Below, one piece after another: positions 17,133-26,399 of a stretch of DNA of 56,833 nt; positions within the stretch are counted from its first letter, which is position 1, and every line of letters starts with the position of its first letter. The stretch lies in assembly GCA_900547685.1 (NCBI GenBank), contig URHS01000011.1, positions 1 to 56,833 of the forward strand, read 5' to 3'. Position numbers and translations under genes: made by a program. This DNA comes from an uncultured Blautia sp. (lineage in GTDB: Bacteria > Bacillota > Clostridia > Lachnospirales > Lachnospiraceae). The notes beneath the pieces are model-generated. The model did not search any database and was not told where the DNA came from. It was given only the letters and a program-made list of their open reading frames with translations.

Positions 17133-17657
17133 ATGAAATTTTTGTTTTTTTTATCAGAGATAAGTATACCTTTAATATTATTCTATATTGTTGGATCTGG
17201 TATTCTTATGAAATGCCATGTGTACGAAGAATTTGTAAAAGGGGCGAAAGATGGGCTTTTAACAGTTGTTAAAATTTTACCTACTTTGATAGGGTTAATG
17301 GTGGCAGTGGGCGTACTTCGGGCATCAGGATTTTTGGATATGCTGGGACAGGTGTTGGGGAACTTTACAGCACAAATAGGGTTTCCGGCAGAGCTGGTTC
17401 CTCTTGCGGTTATCAGAATGTTTTCTTCCAGTGCGGCAACGGGGCTGGTTCTTGATATTTTTAAGGAATTTGGAACAGATTCCTATATTGGCTTAATTGC
17501 ATCTATTATGATGTCCTGTACGGAAACAATTTTTTATACTATTTCTGTCTATTTTATAGCAGCAAAAGTAAATAAAACAAGATATACTGTTGCAGGAGCA
17601 ATGTTGGCAACCATTGCAGGTATTGCTGTCAGTATATTTTTAGCTGGTAACATGTAA
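17133..17657 (+). CDS. spmB: Spore maturation protein B
   Basis: A 174-residue membrane protein close to the usual SpmB length (178 in Bacillus subtilis). It carries the nucleoside-recognition/Gate domain with the pattern SSSAATGLVLDIFKEFGTD near residues 98-116 and CTETIFYT near 132-139. SpmA and SpmB help dehydrate the spore core in B. subtilis. The ATG at 17133 follows GGGAG. No spmA precedes it; the CorA-like gene is upstream instead. The lone spmB is the odd point. Confidence 0.88.
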   Translation: MKFLFFLSEISIPLILFYIVGSGILMKCHVYEEFVKGAKDGLLTVVKILPTLIGLMVAVGVLRASGFLDMLGQVLGNFTAQIGFPAELVPLAVIRMFSSSAATGLVLDIFKEFGTDSYIGLIASIMMSCTETIFYTISVYFIAAKVNKTRYTVAGAMLATIAGIAVSIFLAGNM

Positions 17658-17728
17658 AATTTTTCTGTGAAATTTCTGTCAAATATGTTAAACTAAAAAG
17701 AAACAGTAGATGAAATGTAGGTAAAAAG

Positions 17729-18352
17729 ATGCGAGAAATAGATAAGAAAAAGATAGGAAAAGCGTTGCTTATTTTACTGAAGGTTGTGATGGCAATTCCA
17801 CTGGCAGCTATATTTATAGTAGTAAGAGGAATTCAATTTTTCTTAAAAATGTGTGGGGCGGTAGTTTCTTTTGTATGCATTGTTTCTGCAGTAATGTTGT
17901 CCATTGGAGTTTTAATTGAAATAGTATTGCAGATAAATGGAAATGGTCCGGGGATTCCGGCGATTATTCTGACAATGGCAATAGCAGGAGGGTTAGCGTA
18001 TATTCCGGCTACAGGAGTTGCTATGGTAATGGTAGTACTTGAGGCTGTATGCAGTTGGATTTGGAAATGGTATATGGGAAATTCAGATAATTGGAAAGCT
18101 TTTTATAAAAGACCGGATTATCAATGGTCCGCCTTTGAGGGAGGATATAAAGGAAAAGATACAGATGATGCTGAATTTCATATTCATTATTTTAAAGGAA
18201 TTAAAAGTCAGGAAGAATTGAAAAAACGCTATTATGCGCTTCTTCGAATTTATCATCCGGATAATAGTTTTGGCGAAGATGAAATTACCAGAAGCATTAT
18301 GGAAGAATATGATTATTTGAAAAATAAGTTTCCAAAGGAAGAAAGTGTTTAA
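17729..18352 (+). CDS. Membrane protein with C-terminal J-domain-like segment
   Basis: A 207-residue protein not recognised as a named family. Three or four hydrophobic segments fill residues 10-115; the cytoplasmic C-terminus (about 160-200) reads like the second half of a J domain, with ALLRIYHPDNSFGEDE containing the HPD triad and then an amphipathic helix ending YDYLKNKF. J domains stimulate DnaK-type Hsp70 ATPase. If functional, this would recruit DnaK to the membrane. The ATG has only a modest AGG ribosome site. It stands alone between spmB and pduL. Confidence 0.6.
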   Translation: MREIDKKKIGKALLILLKVVMAIPLAAIFIVVRGIQFFLKMCGAVVSFVCIVSAVMLSIGVLIEIVLQINGNGPGIPAIILTMAIAGGLAYIPATGVAMVMVVLEAVCSWIWKWYMGNSDNWKAFYKRPDYQWSAFEGGYKGKDTDDAEFHIHYFKGIKSQEELKKRYYALLRIYHPDNSFGEDEITRSIMEEYDYLKNKFPKEESV

Positions 18353-18359
18353 ATATAAG

Positions 18360-18387
18360 TTGACAAGTACAGGGAAAAAGTTATAAT
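18360..18387 (+). promoter_or_regulatory. Sigma-A promoter of pduL
   Basis: TTGACA (18360-18365), a 16-bp spacer and TATAAT (18382-18387) form a consensus promoter 38 bp before the pduL start. Confidence 0.85.
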
Positions 18388-18425
18388 TGAAGATAATGAA
18401 TATTTCAAAAGTGGAGGATTTCAAA

Positions 18426-18998
18426 ATGAAAGTATTAGTAGAGACATCTGCAAGACACGTACATTTATCTCAGGAGCATTTAGAAGTTCTGTTCGGTAAA
18501 GGACATGAATTAACAGTGAAAAAAATGTTAAGCCAGCCAGGACAGTTCGCATGTGAAGAAAAAGTTGAAGTAATCGGAACAAAAGGTAGCCTGAAAATGT
18601 CTGTTTTAGGACCTGTAAGAAAAGATACACAGGTAGAAGTTTCTTTAACAGATGCAAGAAGCATCGGTGTGGTTGCTCCAATTCGTGAATCCGGAGATAT
18701 TAAAGACTCAGGAGCATGTAAGATTGTTGGACCGGCAGGTGAAGTTGAATTAACAGAAGGTGTAATCGCTGCAAAACGTCACGTACACATGACACCGGAA
18801 GATGCTGAAAAAGCAGGTGTAGCTGACAAGCAGATCGTTGATTTAGCTATTGAATCTCCAAACGGAAGATCTTTAACATTTGGTGATGTAGTTGTTCGTG
18901 TAAGTGCATCTTATGCAACTGCAGCTCACATTGATACAGACGAAGCAAACGCTTTAGCACCGGGTAAAGAATGCTTCGGAGAAATGATTATTAAATAA
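18426..18998 (+). CDS. pduL: PduL-type phosphate acyltransferase
   Basis: A 190-residue enzyme of the PduL family, which transfers an acyl group between CoA and phosphate (acetyl- or propionyl-CoA to acyl-phosphate). Two half-domains each carry the metal-binding motif RHVH (residues 14-17 with LS, and about 118-121 with MT). The ATG at 18426 follows GGAGG; the -10 of the promoter rules out earlier starts. It has no microcompartment targeting peptide and no microcompartment genes nearby, so it is likely a housekeeping cytosolic phosphotransacetylase feeding acetate kinase. Codon use is cleaner than in its neighbours, which suggests high expression. Confidence 0.92.
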   Translation: MKVLVETSARHVHLSQEHLEVLFGKGHELTVKKMLSQPGQFACEEKVEVIGTKGSLKMSVLGPVRKDTQVEVSLTDARSIGVVAPIRESGDIKDSGACKIVGPAGEVELTEGVIAAKRHVHMTPEDAEKAGVADKQIVDLAIESPNGRSLTFGDVVVRVSASYATAAHIDTDEANALAPGKECFGEMIIK

Positions 18999-19014
18999 TT
19001 AAATTTTAGGACAG

Positions 19015-19044
19015 GGCATCGGCAAAAATTACCGATGCCTTTTT
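19015..19044 (+). terminator. Terminator of pduL
   Basis: GGCATCGG (19015-19022) pairs with CCGATGCC (19032-19039), followed by TTTTT. Confidence 0.92.
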
Positions 19045-19053
19045 GTATTTCTT

Positions 19054-19815
19054 TTATTTATCTGGAATTTGTCGTCCTTCGTGGTTTAAGTGGTAATTGT
19101 CTCTATAAATCAGTTGAGAAATAGGTACGAATTCATATCCTTTATCCTGTAAGGTGGTGATTAGTGTATCAAGAGCGTCTTTTGTATATTTGGCGCCGTT
19201 ATGGCACAGGATAATGCTTCCGTTTCCAAGGGCTTTGTGTCCTGTCACACGTTTTACAATATCTTCAGCTCCATAATCTTTCCAATCCAGAGAATCTACA
19301 TCCCATTGAATAGGATAATAATTATTTTCTCTGGCATTTTGGACAACCTGATTATCGTAGTCGCCGTAAGGAGGACGGAATAAAAACATATCAAATCCGG
19401 TCAGTTCTTTTACTTTATTATGTACAGTCATTAATTCCTTTGTTTTTTCTTCATTGCTTAGTTGAGGCATGTGTTTGTGATTTTCGCTGTGGTTTCCTAA
19501 ATCATGTCCGGCTTCATAAATTTTCTTTACATCTTCAGGATAGCTTTCCACCCATCCACCTGTCATGAAAAAAGTTGCTTTTACATTATGGTTTGCCAGA
19601 ATATCTAAAATGGTCTGTGTGTCTTCATTGCCCCAAGCGGCATCAAAGCTGATGGAAATTTGAGGCTTTTCCGTTTCTACGCAGTAAATAGGAAGTTCCT
19701 TACCTCCAACTGTGTTGCTCACAGAAATTATATCAGGAAGTATGGACACAGCAGAAAAGACCAGAAGTCCGGCAAAGGCCAGTAAAAATATGGTGTTTAA
19801 AAAGCGTTTCAACAA
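19054..19815 (-). CDS. Polysaccharide deacetylase, PdaB-like (CE4)
   Basis: A 253-residue secreted or membrane-anchored enzyme. An N-terminal hydrophobic segment (about 8-28) precedes a NodB domain (about 50-235) with ISFDAAWGNEDT, the metal-binding HSENH pair and RPPYGDYD. CE4 enzymes remove acetyl groups from peptidoglycan or chitin-like sugars. The AAWG form replacing the second Asp of the usual TFDDG is also seen in the sporulation protein PdaB (TFDISWG in B. subtilis), which is needed for cortex integrity. Start is TTG at 19815 (or the adjacent TTG at 19812) behind AAGGAGGT. The exact substrate is inferred. Confidence 0.85.
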   Translation of the reverse strand: MLKRFLNTIFLLAFAGLLVFSAVSILPDIISVSNTVGGKELPIYCVETEKPQISISFDAAWGNEDTQTILDILANHNVKATFFMTGGWVESYPEDVKKIYEAGHDLGNHSENHKHMPQLSNEEKTKELMTVHNKVKELTGFDMFLFRPPYGDYDNQVVQNARENNYYPIQWDVDSLDWKDYGAEDIVKRVTGHKALGNGSIILCHNGAKYTKDALDTLITTLQDKGYEFVPISQLIYRDNYHLNHEGRQIPDK

Positions 19816-19909
19816 TTGGGACCTCCTTAAAATCTGTTTATTTCTATTGTATTAAAAAGAAATGTAAAAAGAACCAAAGGAGAGAAACACTGGGAACTGT
19901 GCCACTTAG

Positions 19910-19938
19910 TTGACATTAAGGAAAGACCTTAGTATACT
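19910..19938 (+). promoter_or_regulatory. Sigma-A promoter of the SARP regulator with internal dyad
   Basis: TTGACA (19910-19915), 17-bp spacer and TATACT (19933-19938). The spacer contains TAAGG-N5-CCTTA (19917-19931), a candidate operator. Confidence 0.8.
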
Positions 19939-19967
19939 TAAGAAATATAGAATGTGAGGGATAGAAT

Positions 19968-22832
19968 TTGAGCAAAATTAATGTGCATCTTTTAGGAAGA
20001 CCCTATGTAGAAGTAGATGGAGAAAGAATAAACTTTCCATATAAAAAAGCAGAAGGCTTTTTTTACTATTTATGTGTGAAAAAGAACGCAACAAGAGAAG
20101 AGATTATTTATGTTCTTTGGGGTGCGGATAATGAAAATGTGGGACGAAAAAATCTGAGGGAAGCAGTTTATCAGATAAAGAAATTACTGGGAAAAGAAAT
20201 TCTGGTTACAGCGGGACATACCAGTATTTCTTTAAACCAGGAATGTATGCCAGAGATAGATTGGGATTTCATTACAGAGGAAAATATATTAGAGCATGAA
20301 GAAGAGGGCTTTTTATCACATTTTCATATTAAGAATAGTTATGAATTTGAGGAGTGGATTGAGTCCATGCAGGATCAATATGACCAGTCCTTTTTGAAGT
20401 GCGCCCGAAAACGCCTTCATGATGCGAATGCTGTAAAGGATATGGCTCAGATACAAAAATACAGCAATATTCTTTTAAAACATGATTCCTATAATGAGAA
20501 ACTGTATCAGGAAATTATGGAAATTTATGCATCCAGTGGAAATTATAATATGGCAATCAAACTGTATTATGATTTGGAAAAAGTTTTAGATGAAGAATTG
20601 GGAGTAGAGCCTTCCGGTGAGATTACAGAGCTGTTTCATAGGATTTTTAATGTAAAAGGAAATGTGGCGGTAGATAATGGAAGTTGGAATTTACCTTTTA
20701 CAGGAAGAACGGAAGAAATTTATCGCATCAGTGAATGTATGGTAGGTACCGGAAAATGGGAAAATCCTCAATGTGTTGCTATTAGCGGAGAAGAGGGCGT
20801 GGGGAAATCAGCTCTTTTAGATAAGGCAAAACAGATGGTACGAGGATATCAGATGATACCTTTAAATGCAGCTTGTTATCGTGATGAGTCCGATTTCTTT
20901 CTTCGTCCTTGGAATGATATCTTTTGGGAAATTGAACAGTGTGTAGAGAATGGCATTTTGGAAAAGGAAATCGTAGAAGATGAAAAAGGCCAGATAAAAA
21001 GAATCTTAAAAGGCGTTTTAACAGAAGGTGAGGAAAAAATGGGCAGACTGACGTATCAGATTTTAGAGCAGTCTGTTTTGGAAATGTTCAGAAGAATTGT
21101 CGAACGGCATAAAGTAGTTCTGTTTTTCGATGATATTCAATGGCTGGATAAAATGAGTTTTCAGCTTCTTAATCGTATTTTGCTTACTATAGGTACAGAT
21201 AAAATATTACTTATGTGTACTTTTAATCAAGATAATGACACAGAAGTTATGGAAGCTTTAGAGAAATTGGTGAAGAACGATTGTCTTCAGGTGATTAATC
21301 TTCATTCTTTTACCAGAGAGGAAACAAATGAAATTCTCCATCGTCATCTGCCTCAGCTTGATCAGGAACTTAAGAAAAAGGAAAATATTTATCAGATGAC
21401 AGATGGAAATGCTTTCTTTTTAATGGAATTAATGAATTTAATTAAAGAAAAGGGATACACTCTGGAAATATCTCCAAAGACAACAAACCTTATAAAGGCA
21501 AGGCTTGCAGGGCTGCCAGACATAGAAACAGAAGTTTTATACTGTATGTCGTTGTTCCCGGAAAAGATAAGTATAGAAGAACTGGAATTTCTTCTTCCTG
21601 AACTTGACCGGCTGACCCTCATCCGTATTTTAGAGAAACTTCAGGAACGCCGTTTGATTAAAGAAATTTTAGTCGGATGGAATATTTATTATAAATTTGT
21701 TCATCGAATATTCCGAGAATATTTGTACGAGCATCAGAGTATGGGGAAAAGACGAATGTACCATCAGATGCTTGCACAATATTATGAAAAGCAGGCAGAG
21801 GCAAAGCAAAATTTTTCCTGTCTTCCAATGATCATTCACCACTATGAGAGATGCTGTAATCAGGTGAAAACTTATGAATACAAGATTAAATATCTGAAGG
21901 AATACTATACGATTGTTAATGAAAACTTTCCTGTCCTTCATTGGGAGATGGAATACGGCGATGACGAATACGGCGTGACAAAGGGAGCTGAGGAAATGCT
22001 TGCTTTAGCAGAAGAAGTAATTCGTCTGGAAGAAAACTCTCATCAGGCACAGGAAATGAAAATGGAAATGTATTATGTAAAAGGGCGTTATAAAATTGCC
22101 ATGGGAGAATATGATACAGGTATTCAGTGCATTACAGAAAGTATGCAGTTGGCAGAAAAATTGGATGAAAAAAAGATGCTCCTTAATAATTTCAAGCAAA
22201 TGATTTTTTATGGCATCCAGGTAGAAGACTTTGTACAGGTAGAAGAATATGTTCAGAAGGGGTTGTGCTATCTCCAAAAAGAAGAAAGGACAACAGAAGA
22301 ACGAGGTGTATTTATGCGGCTGTTGGGTTGTTACTTCCTTCATAATGGGGAGTATACAAAGGCAGAAAAGACATTGATTGAAGCCATGAAAATCTTTCGG
22401 GAATGTGCAAAGGGAAAAGAACACTTTAATATGAGTATTGCTGCCTGTCAGGGATATCTGGGAGAATTAAGCCGCTGTCAAGGCGATTTGGAAATGGCAG
22501 TAGTGTATTATGAGCGAGCTATTGAAATGGGCAAAGGAAAAGTTGTGACAAATGGATTAGGGCAATTTTATTCCGGAATGGGACAGATTTTATATCTTCA
22601 GAATAAAGATAAGGAAGCACAGCAATATCTGGAAAAAGCAATTGCCTGTCTGAAACGTCACGGGTATTACTGGGGGCTGGAAAGAGCTCAGATTTATATG
22701 GCAATGCTTTTAAAACGGCAGAATTGTCTTGAGGAAGCAAAGGCTTATTATAAGGAAAGTATGAAGATATCTGAGAAAATAAAGAACCCGACAACAATAG
22801 AGCTGCTTAGGGAATTTGAAAGGAATATGTAG
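19968..22832 (+). CDS. SARP/BTAD-AAA-TPR transcriptional regulator
   Basis: A 954-residue multidomain regulator. Residues 1-90 look like an OmpR-type winged helix, 95-235 like a bacterial transcriptional activation (BTAD) domain, 245-480 an AAA-type ATPase with Walker A GEEGVGKS (274-281) and Walker B LFFDDIQWLD (near 385), and about 670-950 TPR-like repeats. This is the large SARP/AfsR plan: nucleotide-controlled activators responding to a signal through the TPR part. The start is TTG behind GAGGG, with no in-frame ATG nearby. It has its own strong promoter and lies 124 bp upstream of hutH, which makes it the likely regulator of histidine breakdown; that is inference. Confidence 0.88.
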   Translation: MSKINVHLLGRPYVEVDGERINFPYKKAEGFFYYLCVKKNATREEIIYVLWGADNENVGRKNLREAVYQIKKLLGKEILVTAGHTSISLNQECMPEIDWDFITEENILEHEEEGFLSHFHIKNSYEFEEWIESMQDQYDQSFLKCARKRLHDANAVKDMAQIQKYSNILLKHDSYNEKLYQEIMEIYASSGNYNMAIKLYYDLEKVLDEELGVEPSGEITELFHRIFNVKGNVAVDNGSWNLPFTGRTEEIYRISECMVGTGKWENPQCVAISGEEGVGKSALLDKAKQMVRGYQMIPLNAACYRDESDFFLRPWNDIFWEIEQCVENGILEKEIVEDEKGQIKRILKGVLTEGEEKMGRLTYQILEQSVLEMFRRIVERHKVVLFFDDIQWLDKMSFQLLNRILLTIGTDKILLMCTFNQDNDTEVMEALEKLVKNDCLQVINLHSFTREETNEILHRHLPQLDQELKKKENIYQMTDGNAFFLMELMNLIKEKGYTLEISPKTTNLIKARLAGLPDIETEVLYCMSLFPEKISIEELEFLLPELDRLTLIRILEKLQERRLIKEILVGWNIYYKFVHRIFREYLYEHQSMGKRRMYHQMLAQYYEKQAEAKQNFSCLPMIIHHYERCCNQVKTYEYKIKYLKEYYTIVNENFPVLHWEMEYGDDEYGVTKGAEEMLALAEEVIRLEENSHQAQEMKMEMYYVKGRYKIAMGEYDTGIQCITESMQLAEKLDEKKMLLNNFKQMIFYGIQVEDFVQVEEYVQKGLCYLQKEERTTEERGVFMRLLGCYFLHNGEYTKAEKTLIEAMKIFRECAKGKEHFNMSIAACQGYLGELSRCQGDLEMAVVYYERAIEMGKGKVVTNGLGQFYSGMGQILYLQNKDKEAQQYLEKAIACLKRHGYYWGLERAQIYMAMLLKRQNCLEEAKAYYKESMKISEKIKNPTTIELLREFERNM

Positions 22833-22956
22833 ATAAATACAAGAACTTTTGAAAACGTCTAAAAAGAGATTATGCAAAATGACATTTATTGACGCTTTTT
22901 TGACACCTATAATGTATAATTTCACATATAATATAAAGAGGAAAAGAGGGTGCGAT

Positions 22957-24492
22957 ATGAGTAATATTATAATTACTGGTAAAGACTTAACACTGGAACA
23001 AATTGCTGCAATCTGTAGAGGACATGCGAAAATTGAACTTGCAGAAGAAGCAAAGCAGAACATCATCGAATCCAGAAAGGTAGTAGATGACTTAGTTGCG
23101 GAAGAAAAGGTTGTATACGGAATTACTACTGGATTTGGTAAATTTAGTGATGTGGTGATTTCTCAGGATCAGTGTAAAGCACTTCAGAAAAATCTGATTA
23201 TCACTCATGCAGTAGGTGCAGGAAATCCTTTCTCAGAAGACATTGCAAGAGGAATTATGCTTCTGAGAATTAATAACCTTGTAAAAGGATTTTCAGGTAT
23301 CAGATTAGAAACAGTACAGACAATGGTGGATATGCTGAACAAAGGTGTTACAGCATTTATTCCAGAAAAAGGTTCTCTGGGAGCTTCCGGTGACCTTGCT
23401 CCATTATCTCACATGGTTCTGCCTATGTTAGGTCTTGGTATGGCTTATTATGAAGGTGAACTCCTTCCGGGTGCAGAAGCTATGAAACGTGCAGGTATTC
23501 CTACAATTGAATTATCTGCAAAAGAAGGTCTTGCATTAAACAATGGTACACAGGCTATGACATCAGCAGGTTCTCTTGCATTATATGATGCATTGAATTT
23601 ACTGAAAGTAGCTGATATTGCAGATGCTCTTTGCTTCGAAGCACAGAATGGTGTTGTAGATGCATTAGATCACAGAGTACATGATGTTCGTCCACATTCC
23701 GGACAGTTAGCAACAGCCAGAAACTTGTTAAAACTTTTGGAAGGCAGCAAAAATACTACACGTCAGGGTGAAATCCGTGTACAGGACGCTTATTCCTTAA
23801 GATGTTCACCACAGATTCACGGTGCAAGTAAAGATGCAATTAACTATGTATTAGATAAAGTTAATATTGAAATCAATTCTGTTACAGATAACCCGATTAT
23901 CTTTAAGGAAGACCGTGCAGGTATTTCAGGCGGTAACTTCCACGGTCAGCCAATGGCGTTAAGCTTTGACTTCCTTGGAATCGGTGTAGCCGAACTGGCA
24001 AACGTTTCTGAAAGACGTATTGAACGTCTGGTAAATCCGGCATACAGTGATTTACCTGCATTCTTAACACCACATGGCGGTGTTTGCTCAGGATTTATGA
24101 TCGTACAGTATTCAGCAGCGGCATTAGTATCTGAAAATAAAGTATTGGCACATCCTGCTTCTGTTGATAGTATTCCTTCATCAGCAGGTCAGGAAGACCA
24201 TGTATCTATGGGTACAATTGCAGCTAGAAAAGCTGGAGAGATTGCTAAGAACGTAAGACGTGTTCTTGCAATGGAATTGATGGTTGCATGTCAGGGTATT
24301 GATATGAGAGGCAATAAAGGTCTTGGTAAAGGTACACAGGCTGCTTATGACTTAGTTCGTAAACAGGTTGCTACTTTGGACGACGACCGTGAATTGTACG
24401 GAGATATCAACTACTGTGAAGAAATCATTGAAAATGGTTCTTTAATTAAAGCAGTAGAAGAAGCTATTGGCGGAGCAATCGAAACAAGATAA
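22957..24492 (+). CDS. hutH: Histidine ammonia-lyase
   Basis: A 511-residue enzyme that converts L-histidine to urocanate and ammonia in the cytosol. Residues Ala143-Ser144-Gly145 in GSLGASGDLAPLSH form the MIO cofactor by self-cyclisation; length and motif match the HutH family. The ATG at 22957 follows GAGGGTG; an earlier in-frame region overlaps several TATAAT-like promoter elements (22908-22932) that I could not pair with a -35 at ideal spacing. The next gene is a transporter, but no hutU, hutI or hutG gene is in the window. Codon use suggests good expression. Confidence 0.95.
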   Translation: MSNIIITGKDLTLEQIAAICRGHAKIELAEEAKQNIIESRKVVDDLVAEEKVVYGITTGFGKFSDVVISQDQCKALQKNLIITHAVGAGNPFSEDIARGIMLLRINNLVKGFSGIRLETVQTMVDMLNKGVTAFIPEKGSLGASGDLAPLSHMVLPMLGLGMAYYEGELLPGAEAMKRAGIPTIELSAKEGLALNNGTQAMTSAGSLALYDALNLLKVADIADALCFEAQNGVVDALDHRVHDVRPHSGQLATARNLLKLLEGSKNTTRQGEIRVQDAYSLRCSPQIHGASKDAINYVLDKVNIEINSVTDNPIIFKEDRAGISGGNFHGQPMALSFDFLGIGVAELANVSERRIERLVNPAYSDLPAFLTPHGGVCSGFMIVQYSAAALVSENKVLAHPASVDSIPSSAGQEDHVSMGTIAARKAGEIAKNVRRVLAMELMVACQGIDMRGNKGLGKGTQAAYDLVRKQVATLDDDRELYGDINYCEEIIENGSLIKAVEEAIGGAIETR

Positions 24493-24514
24493 TATAAAAT
24501 TTTAGAGAGGGTGC

Positions 24515-24557
24515 GTTACGGCTGTGTTTGGAGAGGGACCCCTTTGCCAGTCGTAAC
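24515..24557 (+). other. Intercistronic hairpin between hutH and the transporter
   Basis: GTTACG (24515-24520) pairs with CGTAAC (24552-24557), with CTG/CAG and GGG/CCC pairs further in. There is no T run directly after it, so it is more likely an mRNA stability or partial attenuation element than a terminator. Confidence 0.5.
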
Positions 24558-24584
24558 TATCAAAAAAAGAGGGAGGTTTATTTT

Positions 24585-25904
24585 ATGGAAAATTTGCTTA
24601 ATCCTGTAGTAGTTGCGGTTGTACTTTTATGTGTACTCTGCTTACTGAAAATTAACGTACTTTTATCCATGCTGGTATCTCTGTTTGTAGCAGGTCTTGT
24701 TGGCGGTATGGGTGTTGCAGCTATTAAAGACTCTTTACTTGCCGGTCTTGGCGGAAACGGTGAAACAGCTCTTGCTTATGTTTTGTTAGGAACATTAGCA
24801 GCTTGTATGGCAACAACAGGTATCACAGAAATTTTATCAAAGAAAATTGCGAAAGTTGTAGGCGGTAATAAGTGGATTTTACTTTTAACATTACTTATTA
24901 TTGCATGTTTATCACAGAACTTAATTCCAATTCATATTGCGTATATTCCAATTCTGGTTCCACCATTACTGGTACTTATGAACAAGATGAAATTGGATAG
25001 ACGTGGTGTTGCATGTACCATCGCTTTTGGTCATAAAGCACCATACATTGCAGTTCCTTTCGGATTTGGTTTGATTTTCATGACAATTATTCGTGATAAC
25101 ATTAACCAGAACGTAAAAGAAGACTGGGGTTGGAATGTAACAGTTGGTGATATTACAGCTGTAAACTGGATTCTTGCAGTTGCTATGTTAATCGGTCTTG
25201 CAATCGCTGTATTTATTACATACAGAAAACCTCGAGAATATAAAGATATTCAGCTTGAAGGTGTAAAAGAAACCGGAGATTTAAAACTGGAATACAAACA
25301 CTGGGTAGTATTAGCAGCATTAGTTATTGTAGTAGTTGCTCAGTTCGTATGGGATTCTCTTCCGGTAGCTGCTTTGGCAGGTCTGTTAGTAATTTTTGTA
25401 TTCGGTGCTATTAAACCAAAAGATATTGATGCACAGTTCCAGGAAGGTGTTAAACTGATGGGCTTCATCGCATTCGTTATGTTAGTAGCAGGTGGATTTG
25501 CACAGGTATTAAAAGATACAGGTGCGGTAGAAGAACTTGTTAACAGCTCTGTAAACTTAATGAAGGGTAATACATGGGTTGCTGCTACAGTAATCACATT
25601 AATTGGTCTTCTGGTTACTATGGGTATCGGTACTTCTTTCGGTACAATTCCTGTACTTGCAGTATTATACGTTCCATTATGTCATCAGGTTGGATTTTCA
25701 CCAGCAGCTACAATCGTTCTGATGTCTGCAGCAGCAGCTCTCGGCGATGCTGGTTCACCAGCTTCTGATACAACACTTGGACCTACATCTGGTCTGAATG
25801 CAGATGGTCAGCACGACCACATTTGGGATACTTGTGTACCGACATTCTTACACTTTAATATCCCATTAATGATTGCAGCAATTGTTGCAGCTCAGTTCTT
25901 ATAA
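24585..25904 (+). CDS. YuiF-type Na+/H+ antiporter family transporter
   Basis: A 439-residue inner-membrane protein with about 11-12 helices and the Na_H_antiporter-type repeats seen in YuiF/NhaC relatives. Signatures include QNLIPIHIAYIPILVPP near residues 107-123 and AALGDAGSPASDTTLGPTSG near 385-404. The ATG follows GGGAGG; a start at 24528 would overlap the intercistronic hairpin. It lies 92 bp after hutH, so it probably moves histidine, or exchanges histidine and urocanate; the family name reflects fold, not proven sodium exchange. Confidence 0.82.
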   Translation: MENLLNPVVVAVVLLCVLCLLKINVLLSMLVSLFVAGLVGGMGVAAIKDSLLAGLGGNGETALAYVLLGTLAACMATTGITEILSKKIAKVVGGNKWILLLTLLIIACLSQNLIPIHIAYIPILVPPLLVLMNKMKLDRRGVACTIAFGHKAPYIAVPFGFGLIFMTIIRDNINQNVKEDWGWNVTVGDITAVNWILAVAMLIGLAIAVFITYRKPREYKDIQLEGVKETGDLKLEYKHWVVLAALVIVVVAQFVWDSLPVAALAGLLVIFVFGAIKPKDIDAQFQEGVKLMGFIAFVMLVAGGFAQVLKDTGAVEELVNSSVNLMKGNTWVAATVITLIGLLVTMGIGTSFGTIPVLAVLYVPLCHQVGFSPAATIVLMSAAAALGDAGSPASDTTLGPTSGLNADGQHDHIWDTCVPTFLHFNIPLMIAAIVAAQFL

Positions 25905-25992
25905 GATTGAGTCATGGATGTTCGAATAATCAGGGCACCCATCATAGTTTATATAAACAATAGATTTGCAATCATCTATTGGATGTCATGCG

Positions 25993-26032
25993 AAAAGAAC
26001 CTGTTCCGGCGCCTGCGGAGCAGGTTCTTTTT
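25993..26032 (+). terminator. Terminator of the hutH operon
   Basis: AAAAGAACCTG (25993-26003) pairs with CAGGTTCTTTT (26021-26031); an inner TCCG/CGGA stem strengthens it. The remaining 180 bp up to the rubredoxin gene hold only a TATAAT (26115-26120) with a weak -35 (CTGGAA, 18-bp spacing). Confidence 0.92.
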
Positions 26033-26210
26033 GAATAAATAGGAAATTGTGTATATATAATAAAAAAATACAAAACTATACAAAATTACTCTGGAATATT
26101 TGGAAAGAGTATGTTATAATAAGCGAAGCGAAGATGAAAAGTCGTTCGCAGTATAATATGTATAAAATGAATCAAAATATGAAAACTAAAATTAATAGGA
26201 GGTATTGATT

Positions 26211-26375
26211 ATGCAGAAATATGTATGTGAACCATGTGGTTATGTGTACGATCCAGAATTAGGAGATCCAGATAATGGAGTAGAACCGGGAACAGCATTT
26301 GCTGACCTTCCAGAAGATTGGGTATGCCCAATCTGTGGATTAGGAAAAGAAGAATTTGTTCCGGAAGAAGCATAA
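26211..26375 (+). CDS. Rubredoxin
   Basis: A 54-residue electron-transfer protein, the usual length for rubredoxin. The iron is held by four Cys in CEPCGYVYDP (near residues 6-15) and CPICGLGKEEF (near 39-49). It acts in the cytosol of anaerobes, usually as electron donor in oxygen or peroxide detoxification by rubrerythrin, desulfoferrodoxin or flavodiiron proteins. The ATG at 26211 follows AGGAGGT. It appears monocistronic, with a nested palindromic repeat acting as its likely terminator. Confidence 0.96.
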   Translation: MQKYVCEPCGYVYDPELGDPDNGVEPGTAFADLPEDWVCPICGLGKEEFVPEEA

Positions 26376-26399
26376 TTTCATACAAAGTTAAAGATGAAG

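Noticed and set aside
22889..22932. A defined promoter for hutH.
   Set aside because: Two -35-like and three TATAAT hexamers are present but no pair has 16-18 bp spacing, so no single promoter can be named.
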